Of a DNA stretch of 64,000 nt, positions 1 to 8,090 are shown piece by piece. This DNA is from Variovorax guangxiensis. Its GTDB lineage: Bacteria > Pseudomonadota > Gammaproteobacteria > Burkholderiales > Burkholderiaceae_C. Numbering within the stretch: position 1 is the stretch's first letter; each line of letters begins with the position of its first letter. Position numbers and translations under genes: made by a program. The DNA lies in the NCBI RefSeq assembly GCF_003952165.1, contig NZ_RXFT01000020.1, forward strand, positions 1 to 64,000, in the 5' to 3' direction. The notes beneath the pieces were generated by a model. That model was not told where the DNA came from. It worked only from the letters and a program-made list of their open reading frames with translations, and ran no database searches.

Positions 1-61
1 GCGAATACTCGGGTGCCAGTGCGTCGAGCGCGTAGGGCAGGGGTGGGAGCTTGTGTTCCAT
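1..61 (-). CDS. sodB: Fe/Mn superoxide dismutase, N-terminal fragment
   Basis: Only the first 20 codons are in the window; the gene runs off the left edge. The translated start MEHKLPPLPYALDALAPEYS is the characteristic beginning of iron/manganese superoxide dismutases, cytoplasmic enzymes that convert superoxide to oxygen and hydrogen peroxide. A purine-rich stretch with GGAAACC lies just before the ATG. The start is 33 nt downstream of the stop of the SufR-like regulator on the same strand, so the two may share a transcript. The metal-binding residues lie outside the window, so iron versus manganese preference cannot be read. Confidence 0.85.
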   Translation of the reverse strand, partial: MEHKLPPLPYALDALAPEYS

Positions 62-94
62 CGTGGTTTCCTTCTTGGGTGTTGAAAAACGGAT

Positions 95-796
95 TCAGGC
101 GTTCGCCTTGGGTTCGACCCGGTAGGCGCACCGTCGCGCGCCTGCCAGCACATGTTCGATGCGGCTGACGCTCACGTCGGGGCCCAGCACTTCGTCGAAG
201 AGTTGCAGTTCGCTGCGGCAGAAGCCCGTGCAGGCCTGCGCCGCAGTGCAGATGGGGCAGTGGTTCTCGATGAAGAGAAAGCCTTCGCCCTGTTCGTCGG
301 GCCGGAACTCGGCCATGTAGCCTTCGCGGCTGCGAATTTCGGCCAGCCGCTCCAGCCGCGCCTTGAGGCTGCGCGCCCCGCGCATGGCCTCTGTGTAGTT
401 GGCGCGCATGGTGGCTTCGCGCGCGTCGATGAGCTGGTCCATGCCCTTCTGTCCGAACACGCTGATGACGGCGCTGATCATCTGCACCGTCATCTCGGCA
501 TGCGTGTCGGGAAAGCGCTTGTGGCCCTCCCCGGTGAGCCGCCAGATCTGCGTGGGCCGGCCCCGGCCGCCAGAGCGGCTTTCGGCGTCGACCAGGCCCT
601 CGGTCTCCAGCTTGGCCATCTGCTGGCGCACCGCCTCCACCGTGACGTTGAGCACCTTGGCGATGTCGGGAATGCCGAGCGCGCCACGGGTCTTGAGCGT
701 CGAGAGGATGCGGTCTGCCGGCTGGTGCGGCATCCAGGTTGGCTTTGCATCGGGGGCGGACATGGCGGCGGCTTCTGGCATGGAAAACAGCACCAT
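95..796 (-). CDS. SufR/DeoR-like winged-helix regulator with cysteine cluster
   Basis: The 233-residue product has an N-terminal winged helix (about residues 28-95, with the wing segment SGGRGRPTQIWRLT) and a C-terminal cysteine cluster at C180, C183, C189, C193 and C223. This arrangement is that of COG2345/SufR-type regulators, in which C-terminal cysteines bind an Fe-S cluster and tune repression of Fe-S or oxidative-stress genes. It begins 2 nt after the stop of the efflux outer-membrane gene and ends 33 nt before sodB, so cotranscription with both is plausible. Other in-frame ATGs occur at residues 6, 12 and 22; none has a clear ribosome site, so the start is uncertain. Redox sensing is inferred from the cysteines and the sodB neighbour. 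Confidence 0.75.
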   Translation of the reverse strand: MVLFSMPEAAAMSAPDAKPTWMPHQPADRILSTLKTRGALGIPDIAKVLNVTVEAVRQQMAKLETEGLVDAESRSGGRGRPTQIWRLTGEGHKRFPDTHAEMTVQMISAVISVFGQKGMDQLIDAREATMRANYTEAMRGARSLKARLERLAEIRSREGYMAEFRPDEQGEGFLFIENHCPICTAAQACTGFCRSELQLFDEVLGPDVSVSRIEHVLAGARRCAYRVEPKANA

Positions 797-798
797 TG

Positions 799-2274
799 TC
801 AGGTGGTTGGCGCTCCCTTCGCCACCGCGGGTGCTTGCCAGCCACCGCCAGGTGTTTCATACGCGGGAGCTTGCCAGCCCCCGCCAAGTGCCTTGTAGAG
901 CGCGACGAGGCTGGTGTATGAGGCGGTTTCGGCCTCGGCCACGGCGTCCTGCGCGCGCAGCAGGGTGCGCTGCGCGTCGAGCACGCTCAGGTAGGGTGCG
1001 GCGCCCTCGCGGTAGCGCACCTCGGCCAGTTCGGCGGCGCGGCTGCTGCGGGCCGAGGCTTCCACCAGCCGCTGCAGGCGCAGCTGGTTCTGGCCATAGC
1101 CGGTGAGCGCGCCTTCCACGTCCTCGATGGCGCGCAGCACCGTCTGCTCGTAGAGTGCGCGGTCGCCCTCGGCGCGGGCTTCGGCGCCGCGCACGCGGGC
1201 CTTCACCGAGCCCAGCCGCAGGGCAGGCCAGCTCACGCCCGGCGTCACGCTGAAGGCCCGGCTCGACGAGCTGCCGAGGTCCGAACCCCGCAGCGCGACG
1301 AAGCCGAGGAAGCCGCCGATGTCGAAGCGCGGATACAGCTCCGCCGTGACCGCGCCCACGTCGGCCGTGCTCGCGGCAAGCCCGCGCTCGGCGCGCAGCA
1401 CGTCGGGCCGGCGGCGCAGCAGTTCGCTCAGGTCGCCCACGGGCAGGCGCTTGTCGAGCACGCGCAGCTGGCGCGGCTGCAGCATGGGCTCCAGCTCGCC
1501 GGGGCGCAGGCCGGCCAGCACCGCGACGCGGTAGGCCGACTGGCGACGCGTGGTTTCCAGCGCAGGCAGCTGACTCTCGGTGGTCGCGAGGTTGGCCTGC
1601 GCGCTCGCCAGGTCGCCTTCGAGGGCGCGGCCGGTCTGCACTTGCGCCTCGGTTACGCGCAGGCTCTGGCGAAGGCTGTCCAGCGTACGGCGCGTGACCG
1701 CGATTCGCTGCTCGGCGCCGCGCATCTCGTAGTAGTTGCGCGCCAGCTCGGCCACCGCGACGATGCGCACCTGCTCCAGGTCGGCCGCGCTGGCCTGGGC
1801 GCGTGCGGTCGCGGCCTCGTCCAGGCGCTTCAGGCGGCCGAACAGGTCGATCTCCCACGAGGCGTCGAAACCCGCGCGGCTGCTCTGTGCCAGCGAGCGC
1901 ACATCGGGCTGCGCGCCGTTGTTGCCTTGGGCGATGCCGCGTGTCTTGCTCGCGCTGGCGGTCACCACCGGCAGCCGGTCTAGCTCCGCTCCGGTCTGAA
2001 CCGCTCGGGCTTCGAGCAGGCGGGCCTGCGCGATGCGGATGTCGTGGTTCTCGGCCAGCGCGCGGTCGACGAGCGCGTCGAGCTGCGGATCGTCGAGCTG
2101 GCTCCACCAGTCGCGCTGCACCGTGTCGTTGGCGAAGAGCGAACTCTCCGGTGCGCGGATGACCACCGGCGCATCCGCCGGGGCCTTGTAGTCGGGCCCG
2201 ACGGCGCAGCCGGCGAGTACCAGCATGCCCAGCGCGAAGGGAGCCGCGTAGGAAAAGAGTCGGTTCATGGTCAT
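799..2274 (-). CDS. RND efflux outer-membrane lipoprotein, NodT/OprM family
   Basis: The 491-residue product is the outer-membrane channel of a tripartite efflux pump. It starts with a short lipoprotein signal (MTMNRLFSYAAPF, then LVLAGC with the lipidated cysteine) followed by AVGPDYKAP, the usual NodT start. The helical-barrel body contains repeated EARLLEA/QAN-type segments. The ATG overlaps the stop of the pump gene as ATGA; an alternative ATG lies 6 nt further in. The extreme C terminus repeats GGGWQAPA twice 12 residues apart, which looks like a recent 36-nt duplication. It is the last transport gene of the operon. Confidence 0.9.
   Translation of the reverse strand: MTMNRLFSYAAPFALGMLVLAGCAVGPDYKAPADAPVVIRAPESSLFANDTVQRDWWSQLDDPQLDALVDRALAENHDIRIAQARLLEARAVQTGAELDRLPVVTASASKTRGIAQGNNGAQPDVRSLAQSSRAGFDASWEIDLFGRLKRLDEAATARAQASAADLEQVRIVAVAELARNYYEMRGAEQRIAVTRRTLDSLRQSLRVTEAQVQTGRALEGDLASAQANLATTESQLPALETTRRQSAYRVAVLAGLRPGELEPMLQPRQLRVLDKRLPVGDLSELLRRRPDVLRAERGLAASTADVGAVTAELYPRFDIGGFLGFVALRGSDLGSSSSRAFSVTPGVSWPALRLGSVKARVRGAEARAEGDRALYEQTVLRAIEDVEGALTGYGQNQLRLQRLVEASARSSRAAELAEVRYREGAAPYLSVLDAQRTLLRAQDAVAEAETASYTSLVALYKALGGGWQAPAYETPGGGWQAPAVAKGAPTT
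831..886 (-). repeat. Short tandem duplication at the 3' end of the efflux channel gene
   Basis: A 17-nt unit at 834-850 recurs at 870-886 with one mismatch and a 36-nt offset. It is in frame and encodes the two GGGWQAPA copies at the protein's C terminus. This part of TolC-like proteins normally tolerates length change. Confidence 0.7.
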
Positions 2275-5200
2275 GCTCCTTCGGCCAGCGCTTCGAGTTC
2301 GGCCGCGCGCTGCGAGCGGCCCTCGGCGCGGTGGTCGCGCGCCAGCAGCGTGTACATGGTGGGCAGCACGAAGAGCGTGAACAGCGTTCCTACCAGCATG
2401 CCGACCACGATCACCAGCCCGATGCTGAAGCGGCTGTTGGCGCCGGCCCCGCTCGCGAAGAGCAGCGGCACCAGGCCCATCACCATCGCGGCGGTGGTCA
2501 TCAGGATGGGGCGCAGCCGGATGCGCGCGGCCTCCTCGATGGACGAGCGCCGGTCCAGGCCCTTGTGCATCTGGATCTCGTTGGCGAACTCCACCATCAG
2601 GATGCCGTGCTTGCTGATGAGCCCGATCAGCGTCACCAGCCCGATCTGCGTGTAGATGTTGATGGTGCCGAAGCCCAGCGCCAGCGGCACCAGCGCGCCG
2701 CAGATCGACATCGGCACGCTGATCAGGATGATCAGCGGGTCGCGCAGGCTCTCGTACTGCGCCGCCAGCACCAGGTAGATCACGACGATGGCGAACACGA
2801 AGGCCATCACCAGCGCCGAGCCTTCCTGCGTGAACTGCCGCGCGTCCGACTGCCAGTCGTAGCTGAAGCCGGCAGGCAGCTTCTTCGCCTCCTCGCTCAG
2901 GAAGGCCACCGCGTCGCCCATGGTCACGCCCGGCGCCGGAATGGCCTGGAAGGTGGCCGCGTTGAGCTGGTTGAACTGCGTGAGCTTGTTCGGGCCCACG
3001 CTGGTCGACAACTGCACCAGGTTGGCCAGCGGCACCGGCTGGCCGCTCGCGCTCTTCACGAAGTAGCGAGAGAGCGCCTCGGCGGTCAGCCGCTGCTCGC
3101 GCGGCGACTGCGGGATCACGTCGTACGAGCGGCCGTCCATGCCGAAGCGGTTGACGTAGTTCTCGCCCACCAGCACCGCGAGCGTGTCGCCTATGGACTT
3201 CATCGTCACGCCCATGCTGTTGGCCTTGGCGCGGTCCACGCGGATCTCGACCGTGGGGTTGTTGAACTCCAGGTCGCTGTCGACCACGATGAACTTGCCG
3301 CTGTCGCGCGCCGACTTCTTCAGCGCCTCCATCGCCTCGAACACGGTACGGTGGTCGCCCGCGCTGCGGATCACCATCTGCACCGGCAGCCCGCCGGTCG
3401 AGCCCGGCAGCGAGGGCAGCTGGAAAGCGAAGACGCTGCTGCCTTCCACCTCGTTCATGCGGCCCTGCGTGTCGCCCTGGATCTGGTCGGCGTTGCGCTT
3501 GCGGTCCTTCCAGTCGGAAAGCTGCACGCCGCCGATGCTGTTGGAGACCCCGTCCGAGCCGTTGATGAGCCAGCGGCCGGTGTTCTCGGGCAGCGAGGCG
3601 AACACGTCGTCCCACTTCTTGCCGAACTTCTCGACGTAGTCGATATTGGCGTGCTGCGGCGACTTGATGGCCGTGAGCACCATGGCCTGGTCTTCACCGG
3701 GCGCCAGCTCGCGCTGCGCCGCGTTGTAGAGGAAGGGCAGGCTCGCCAGCACCAGCGCCGCGAAGATGCCGGTGGCCCAGCGATGGTGCAGCGACACGTC
3801 GAGCAGCCTGCCGTAGCCCGTGGCGAGCCGGTGGAAGAAGCTCTCGGCCGCGCGCGCCATGCGGCTGCCGGTAGCGTCCTGCGGCAGCAGGAAGGAGCTC
3901 ATCACCGGCGACAGCGTGAGCGCGATCACGCCCGACACCACTACCGCGCCCGCGAGCGTGAAGGCGAATTCCTTGAAGAGCGAACCCGTGAGCCCTCCCA
4001 TCAGGCCGATGGGCGCGTACACCGCTGCCAGCGTGAGCGTCATGGCAATCACCGGGCCGGCCACTTCGCGTGCGCCGATCAATGCGGCCTGCACCCGCGA
4101 CTTGCCTTCCTCGATGTGCCGGTGCACGTTCTCCACCACCACGATGGCGTCGTCCACCACCAGCCCGATGGCCAGCACCATCGCCAGCAAGGTCAGCAGG
4201 TTGATGCTGAAGCCGAAGAGCAGCATCAGCGCGGCCGCGCCCAGCATCGACAGCGGAATGGTCACCACCGGAATCAGCACCGCGCGCACCGAACCCAGGC
4301 ACAGGAAGATCACGATCACCACGATGGCGATGGCCTCCAGCAGCGTGTGGCGCACCTCGTCGATGGACGCCTCGATGAAGCGCGCCAGCTCGAAGGGCAG
4401 CTGCACCTCCACGCCCGGCGGCAGGTTCTGCTTGATGCCGGGCAGCAGCTCGCGGATGCGCTTGACGATCACCAGCGGGTTGCCGTTGGGCGCGGCCTGC
4501 AGGCCGAGGTAGATGGCGGGCACGCCGTCCATGGTCGCGCTGCTGTCGGCGCTGGCCGCGCCCAGTTCCACGGTGGCCACGTCGCCCAGTCGCACGATGG
4601 CATCGCCCTCGCGCTTGACGACCATGTCGCGGAACTCGGCCACGTTCACCAGGTCGGTGTTCACGCGGATGTTCGACACCACGTACAGGCCCTTCACCTG
4701 CCCGGGCGCGGCCTGCACGTTGTTCTGGCGCAGGGCGTCGGCCAGCTCGCCGGCCGAGATGCCGCGCGCCGCCATGCGGTTGGGGTCGAGCCATACGCGC
4801 ATCGCCAGCGTCTGCCCGCCCGACACCTCCACGCCCGAGACGCCGGTGATGGAGGCGAACTGCGGCTGCACCACGCGCGAGAGGTAGTCGGTGAGCGCTG
4901 GCATCGGCATCGTCTTGCTGGAGAAACCCACGTACGCCACGGCGGTGGCTTCGCCCGACGACTTCAGGATCACCGGGTCGAAGGCCTCCGCCGGCAGGCG
5001 GTACTTCACCTGGCTGACCTGCGCCATCGCCTGCGTGAGCGCCTGGTTGGCGTCGGCGTTGAGCTTCATGCGCACGCTGATCACGCTGCGGCCCAGCGTG
5101 GACGAGGAAGAAAGGTAGTCGACGTTCTCGATGGTCGCCACCGCCTGTGCGATCGGCTGCGTGACGAAGCCCTGCATCAGCTCCGGCGAGGCGCCGGGGT

Positions 5201-5351
5201 ACTGGGTGGTGATGGTGAGCGTGGTGCTCTCGGTCAGCGGGTACTGCCGCACCGGCAGGTCGCCCAGGGCGCGCGCGCCCAGCAGCAGGATGAGCGTGCT
5301 CACCACCAGCGCCAGCACGGGCCGGCGCACGAAGAGGTCGGTGAACTTCAT
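2271..5351 (-). CDS. RND multidrug efflux pump, inner-membrane subunit (HAE1 family)
   Basis: This 1026-residue protein has the full length of AcrB/MexK-type proton-driven pumps. Visible hallmarks are the N-terminal FVRRPVLALV segment and first membrane helix, the fourth-helix proton-relay pair D400-D401 in GLVVDDAIVVVENVHRH, and the second-half membrane block ending in a charged tail. Periplasmic porter loops lie at about 40-330 and 550-860. It exports hydrophobic or amphipathic compounds together with the adaptor encoded upstream and the channel encoded downstream. Both junctions are ATGA overlaps, so the three proteins are translationally coupled. The substrate cannot be predicted from sequence. 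Confidence 0.95.
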   Translation of the reverse strand: MKFTDLFVRRPVLALVVSTLILLLGARALGDLPVRQYPLTESTTLTITTQYPGASPELMQGFVTQPIAQAVATIENVDYLSSSSTLGRSVISVRMKLNADANQALTQAMAQVSQVKYRLPAEAFDPVILKSSGEATAVAYVGFSSKTMPMPALTDYLSRVVQPQFASITGVSGVEVSGGQTLAMRVWLDPNRMAARGISAGELADALRQNNVQAAPGQVKGLYVVSNIRVNTDLVNVAEFRDMVVKREGDAIVRLGDVATVELGAASADSSATMDGVPAIYLGLQAAPNGNPLVIVKRIRELLPGIKQNLPPGVEVQLPFELARFIEASIDEVRHTLLEAIAIVVIVIFLCLGSVRAVLIPVVTIPLSMLGAAALMLLFGFSINLLTLLAMVLAIGLVVDDAIVVVENVHRHIEEGKSRVQAALIGAREVAGPVIAMTLTLAAVYAPIGLMGGLTGSLFKEFAFTLAGAVVVSGVIALTLSPVMSSFLLPQDATGSRMARAAESFFHRLATGYGRLLDVSLHHRWATGIFAALVLASLPFLYNAAQRELAPGEDQAMVLTAIKSPQHANIDYVEKFGKKWDDVFASLPENTGRWLINGSDGVSNSIGGVQLSDWKDRKRNADQIQGDTQGRMNEVEGSSVFAFQLPSLPGSTGGLPVQMVIRSAGDHRTVFEAMEALKKSARDSGKFIVVDSDLEFNNPTVEIRVDRAKANSMGVTMKSIGDTLAVLVGENYVNRFGMDGRSYDVIPQSPREQRLTAEALSRYFVKSASGQPVPLANLVQLSTSVGPNKLTQFNQLNAATFQAIPAPGVTMGDAVAFLSEEAKKLPAGFSYDWQSDARQFTQEGSALVMAFVFAIVVIYLVLAAQYESLRDPLIILISVPMSICGALVPLALGFGTINIYTQIGLVTLIGLISKHGILMVEFANEIQMHKGLDRRSSIEEAARIRLRPILMTTAAMVMGLVPLLFASGAGANSRFSIGLVIVVGMLVGTLFTLFVLPTMYTLLARDHRAEGRSQRAAELEALAEGA

Positions 5352-6457
5352 GACTTCGATTCCTGCGTGAGCGACAGCGTGTCCTTGTCGCCGGGCGCGA
5401 CCGCCGCGCCGGTGTAAAGGCGCAGCTGGCCCGAGGTGACGACCTTGTCGCCGGGCGAGAGGCCTTTTTCGATCACCACCAGCCCGTCCTGCCGCTCGCC
5501 GGCCTTCACGAAGACCTGCTGCGCCGAGAAGCCGCCGCCTTTTTCAGCGGGAACCACGATGAACACCGAGTCGCCGTGCGTGCTGTAGGTGATGGCCGTC
5601 TCGGGCACGGTGATGGCGTCGGTGCGCGCCGGCAGCGCGACCCGGCCGTTGACGAACATGCCCGGCGCGAGCGCGCCGTCCGCGTTGTCGACCGTGGCCT
5701 GCAGGCGCACCGTGCGGGTGTCGCTGCCGATCTGTGGCTCGATGGTGCTGAGCCTGCCCTGGAACACGCGTCCCGGATACGCGTCGACCGCCAGCGCCAC
5801 CTGCTGGTTGCGCTTGAGCGCGGGCAGGGCGGTCTCGGGCAGCGTGATGTTGGCGAAGAGCGTGCGGCTGTCGGTGAGCGACACCAGCGCATCGCCCGCG
5901 CGCACGAACTGCCCCAGGTTGACGCGGCGGATGCCGAGCACGCCGTCGAACGGCGCCTTGATGCGCTTCTGCTCCAGCAGCGCCTGCACGCGCCGGAGCT
6001 CGCCGCTGGCCTGGTCGAAGGCGGCCTGCGCCTGTTCGAGCTGCTCCTGCGTGGCCGCCTGCTGCGGCACCAGCCGGCGCGTGCGCTCCAGCAGCGCCCT
6101 CGCATTGGCGCGCTGGGCCGTGAGCCGCTCCAGGTCGCCCTGCTCGGGCGCATCGTTGAGCTGCACCAGCACCTGCCCCGCGCGCACCTCGGCGCCGGGC
6201 GTGAAGAGGATCTTCGCGATGCGTCCCTCCACCTCGGCCGGCACCTCCACCTGCCGGTTGGCCTCCAGCGTGCCGATGCCGCCCAGGAAGCGCGCCACCT
6301 GCGTCTTCTGCGCAGCGGCGACTGCCACCTTGGCCGGCGGCATGCCGCCGCCTTGCGCATGCGCGGCTCCGGGCTTGGCGATCAACCCGTAGCCCGCGCC
6401 CCCCACCACCAGTGCAGCGAGGCCGAAACCCAGCCAGGCCCTCGATTGCTTGTTCAT
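5348..6457 (-). CDS. RND efflux periplasmic adaptor (membrane fusion protein)
   Basis: The 369-residue adaptor links the RND pump to the outer-membrane channel. It begins MNKQSRAWLGFGLAALVVGG, a signal anchor. A lipoyl/barrel-sandwich half (VEVPAEVEGRIAKILFTPGAEVRAGQVLVQL) follows, then an alpha-hairpin (about 105-165), the second lipoyl half (IKAPFDGVLGIRRVNLGQFV) and a beta-barrel. ATG 6457 is preferred to an in-frame ATG 84 nt upstream because the mature signal anchor starts there. It is the first gene of the operon and overlaps the pump gene by ATGA. An imperfect dyad lies 13 nt upstream of the ATG. Confidence 0.93.
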   Translation of the reverse strand: MNKQSRAWLGFGLAALVVGGAGYGLIAKPGAAHAQGGGMPPAKVAVAAAQKTQVARFLGGIGTLEANRQVEVPAEVEGRIAKILFTPGAEVRAGQVLVQLNDAPEQGDLERLTAQRANARALLERTRRLVPQQAATQEQLEQAQAAFDQASGELRRVQALLEQKRIKAPFDGVLGIRRVNLGQFVRAGDALVSLTDSRTLFANITLPETALPALKRNQQVALAVDAYPGRVFQGRLSTIEPQIGSDTRTVRLQATVDNADGALAPGMFVNGRVALPARTDAITVPETAITYSTHGDSVFIVVPAEKGGGFSAQQVFVKAGERQDGLVVIEKGLSPGDKVVTSGQLRLYTGAAVAPGDKDTLSLTQESKS

Positions 6458-6779
6458 AAGATGCCTATTAATCAAAGAAAGTACTTGGATTATTGGTTTG
6501 TGCCGGAAGCCTGTCGAGAAAGGCGTGGCAATGGCCGTCATAGGCCGGGGCTATTTGCGCGGGGCTGTGCATGCTGGGTTCTCCAGGTGGTTATTGCGCG
6601 GGGAATGCCGCAGACCTGGAGACGTGCCGGCCGGTCTTGTTGTGACAGGCGGGTCTTTCCGGTCGGCCGGATGCAGCGCGTGAAAAAAGTCGCTGCGCCG
6701 GTGTTTGTCCGCGGCGATTGATGCCGGCGTCACGCGGGCTCTCTACAAGTTGCTGTCCTCAACTTGGAGATTCATCGCA
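6458..6779. other. Intergenic region between the efflux operon and the PAAR-remnant gene
   Basis: This 322-nt stretch has no convincing gene. It must hold the promoter of the leftward efflux operon and that of the rightward pair. The AT-rich part at 6455-6500 carries the imperfect dyad AATCAAAG-N6-CTTGGATT (6470-6491). The rest is GC-rich with GCCGGCCGG-like repeats near 6626 and 6661. No regulator is encoded beside it. Confidence 0.5.
6470..6491. promoter_or_regulatory. Candidate operator of the efflux operon
   Basis: AATCAAAG (6470-6477) and CTTGGATT (6484-6491) form an inverted repeat with 7 of 8 positions matching around a 6-nt spacer, in a locally AT-rich segment just upstream of the adaptor start. 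The size suits a MarR, TetR or LysR dimer. The binding protein is unknown. Confidence 0.4.
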
Positions 6780-7310
6780 ATGATGCGAAAGGTGATCGTG
6801 GTGGGTGATCCACCGGCGCCGGGCGGCGCGGTGCTGCCGTATGGCGGCTATGTCATTTGGCGCGAACGCCGGCGAACTGGATGGACTGCTTTTTTCTTCG
6901 CGCTTACCGCTCCTACAGCCGTTGCCTGCAGCCCCGGAAAGAGCATTGACGTGTTCTTCGACCGGAATTCGTCCAGGGTCTCGGCGGAGCAGGTTTCGAG
7001 ACTGGCGAACTGGACCGCCATGCTTCGCGAGAGGTATCCGAATCGCCAGTCGATAAGCATGGGAGCCAACGCCGAGGAGGGAGAGCGAGACCCGCAGGGC
7101 CTGGCGATGCAGCGGGCCAGAAATGTCGCTCGCATCCTCGACAAGAGCCTGCGTTTCAGCGTGCCGACGGTCGCTCTTCCGACGAAAGGCAATATCTATC
7201 CTGCAGGCGCGTTGGGAAAGGAGGACGTCAAGCGGGTGGAGATCGACTTCCTTCTTGCCTGTCCGCATGAATGTCCGTGCCGAACAGAAGGCGGAGAGGG
7301 TCAACGGTGA
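6780..7310 (+). CDS. PAAR N-terminal remnant fused to a small exported protein
   Basis: The 176-residue frame starts MMRKVIVVGDPPAPGGAVLP, matching the first strand and turn of PAAR spike-tip proteins of type VI secretion. The PAAR fold then stops after about 20 residues. The frame runs directly into RRRTGWTAFFFALTAPTAVAC, which reads as the signal peptide of a separate exported protein, and then a domain containing FFDRNSSRVSAEQVSRLANW resembling the start of OmpA-C-like periplasmic domains. A GGAG lies 10 nt before the ATG. The simplest reading is a deletion that joined a PAAR gene to its downstream neighbour, burying the signal peptide. No in-frame ATG, GTG or TTG precedes the buried signal, so the fused product may not be exported. 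Confidence 0.55.
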   Translation: MMRKVIVVGDPPAPGGAVLPYGGYVIWRERRRTGWTAFFFALTAPTAVACSPGKSIDVFFDRNSSRVSAEQVSRLANWTAMLRERYPNRQSISMGANAEEGERDPQGLAMQRARNVARILDKSLRFSVPTVALPTKGNIYPAGALGKEDVKRVEIDFLLACPHECPCRTEGGEGQR

Positions 7311-7750
7311 AAGTAAGAAGACGCACCGGCCTCGTACTGCTCGTCCTTGCCGGTCTGAACATCTGCGCCGCGGCGCAGGAATGCAGGCGCTGGGCTTCGA
7401 CCGTCGTCGCCTTCGCCGAAGGCTCCTCAGTCCTGGACCGCGACCAGATCGCGCTGATCGCCAACAGGCTGGATTACTTCCGCCGCCTGTACCCGGACCT
7501 GGACTCGGTCGACCTCGAGGGCGTGGCGCGCGACAACGCGCCCGACGCAAAGCAGCTGGCGCAGCGCCGCGCGGCCGCGACGGCGCATGCGGTGCGAACT
7601 CTCTTCGATGGCGTGAAGCTGCACGTCTCTTCGCATGTCTATCCGCCCGACTGGATCGATCGCGGCGGCAACTACGCCGCCTTCGACGCGATCCCTCCGA
7701 GGCAGGACTTGCCCGGCTGCCCCAAAGTTTCAACGACTGAAGAGCCCTAG
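7307..7750 (+). CDS. Small exported protein, paralogue of its upstream neighbour
   Basis: The 147-residue product starts at GTG 7307, whose GTGA overlaps the previous stop; GGAGAGGG lies just upstream. It has a signal peptide (MKVRRRTGLVLLVLAGLNICAAA) and a mature part beginning QECRRWAS. It parallels the preceding protein: VVAFAEGSSVLDRDQIALIA against IDVFFDRNSSRVSAEQVSRL, then a tyrosine-proline and an alanine/arginine helix. This is the beta-alpha beginning of an OmpA-C-like domain, but the peptidoglycan-binding residues are not clearly present. The role is unknown; an envelope-associated function tied to the lost PAAR effector locus is an inference. Confidence 0.6.
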   Translation: MKVRRRTGLVLLVLAGLNICAAAQECRRWASTVVAFAEGSSVLDRDQIALIANRLDYFRRLYPDLDSVDLEGVARDNAPDAKQLAQRRAAATAHAVRTLFDGVKLHVSSHVYPPDWIDRGGNYAAFDAIPPRQDLPGCPKVSTTEEP

Positions 7751-7761
7751 AGCCCGGCGTT

Positions 7762-7779
7762 TTTACGCTTTCTTTACGC
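7762..7779 (+). promoter_or_regulatory. Candidate KdpE-binding direct repeat
   Basis: TTTACGC occurs twice (7762-7768 and 7773-7779) with a 4-nt spacer, an 11-nt period that places both copies on one DNA face, about 80 nt upstream of the first kdp-operon gene. OmpR-family regulators such as KdpE bind such tandem T-rich half-sites. KdpE is encoded at the end of the operon. Confidence 0.6.
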
Positions 7780-7859
7780 CCACCCCACCACTCTTTCCCC
7801 CGTTTTGACGCCCGACTGCCGAGACTGACTCCCATCTTTCTCGTTTGCAGGAGTGATGC

Positions 7860-7994
7860 ATGGACATCGTCTGGATGGGCGCCTTGCTGGCGCTGTGGGC
7901 CGTGGTGGGGGCCATGGTGCTCGGGCTGGACAGGCTCGATTCGCCTAAACCATCGAACAAGGCGCCGGGCGCGGCAGATGGAGCCACGTCGTGA
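7860..7994 (+). CDS. Small membrane protein at the head of the kdp operon
   Basis: A 44-codon frame encodes MDIVWMGALLALWAVVGAMV followed by a short polar tail (LDRLDSPKPSNKAPG). It has one membrane helix and a hydrophilic C terminus. CAGGAG lies 8 nt before the ATG, and its stop overlaps the GTG start of kdpF (GTGA). It is too short for most gene finders. No family is recognised; the coupling to kdpF suggests a further small subunit or assembly factor of the Kdp ATPase. Confidence 0.6.
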   Translation: MDIVWMGALLALWAVVGAMVLGLDRLDSPKPSNKAPGAADGATS

Positions 7995-8089
7995 TCAGCC
8001 TCGAAGTTCTTTACGGCTTCGGCGCGCTGATCGCCGTGGTTCTTTTCGCGTACCTGGTGTTCGCGCTGATCTGCGCGGAGGAGTTCTGA
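7991..8089 (+). CDS. kdpF: Potassium-transporting ATPase small subunit KdpF
   Basis: The 32-residue single-helix peptide ([22 protein letters not shown], then CAEEF) has the size, position and sequence character of KdpF, which binds at the KdpA/KdpB lipid interface and stabilises the KdpFABC complex. It starts at GTG overlapping the preceding stop and ends one base before the kdpA ATG. GCGGAGGAG within its last codons doubles as the kdpA ribosome-binding site. Confidence 0.85.
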   Translation: MISLEVLYGFGALIAVVLFAYLVFALICAEEF

Positions 8090-8090
8090 A

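Noticed and set aside
2331-5417. A 1028-codon frame opposite the efflux pump gene
   Set aside because: It is the antisense shadow of the RND gene: histidine/arginine-rich with no domain, no ribosome site, and produced by GC-biased third positions.
6626-6672. GC-rich inverted repeats in the 6458-6779 gap as a terminator
   Set aside because: No T-run follows and the flanking genes diverge, so no transcript needs to end there.
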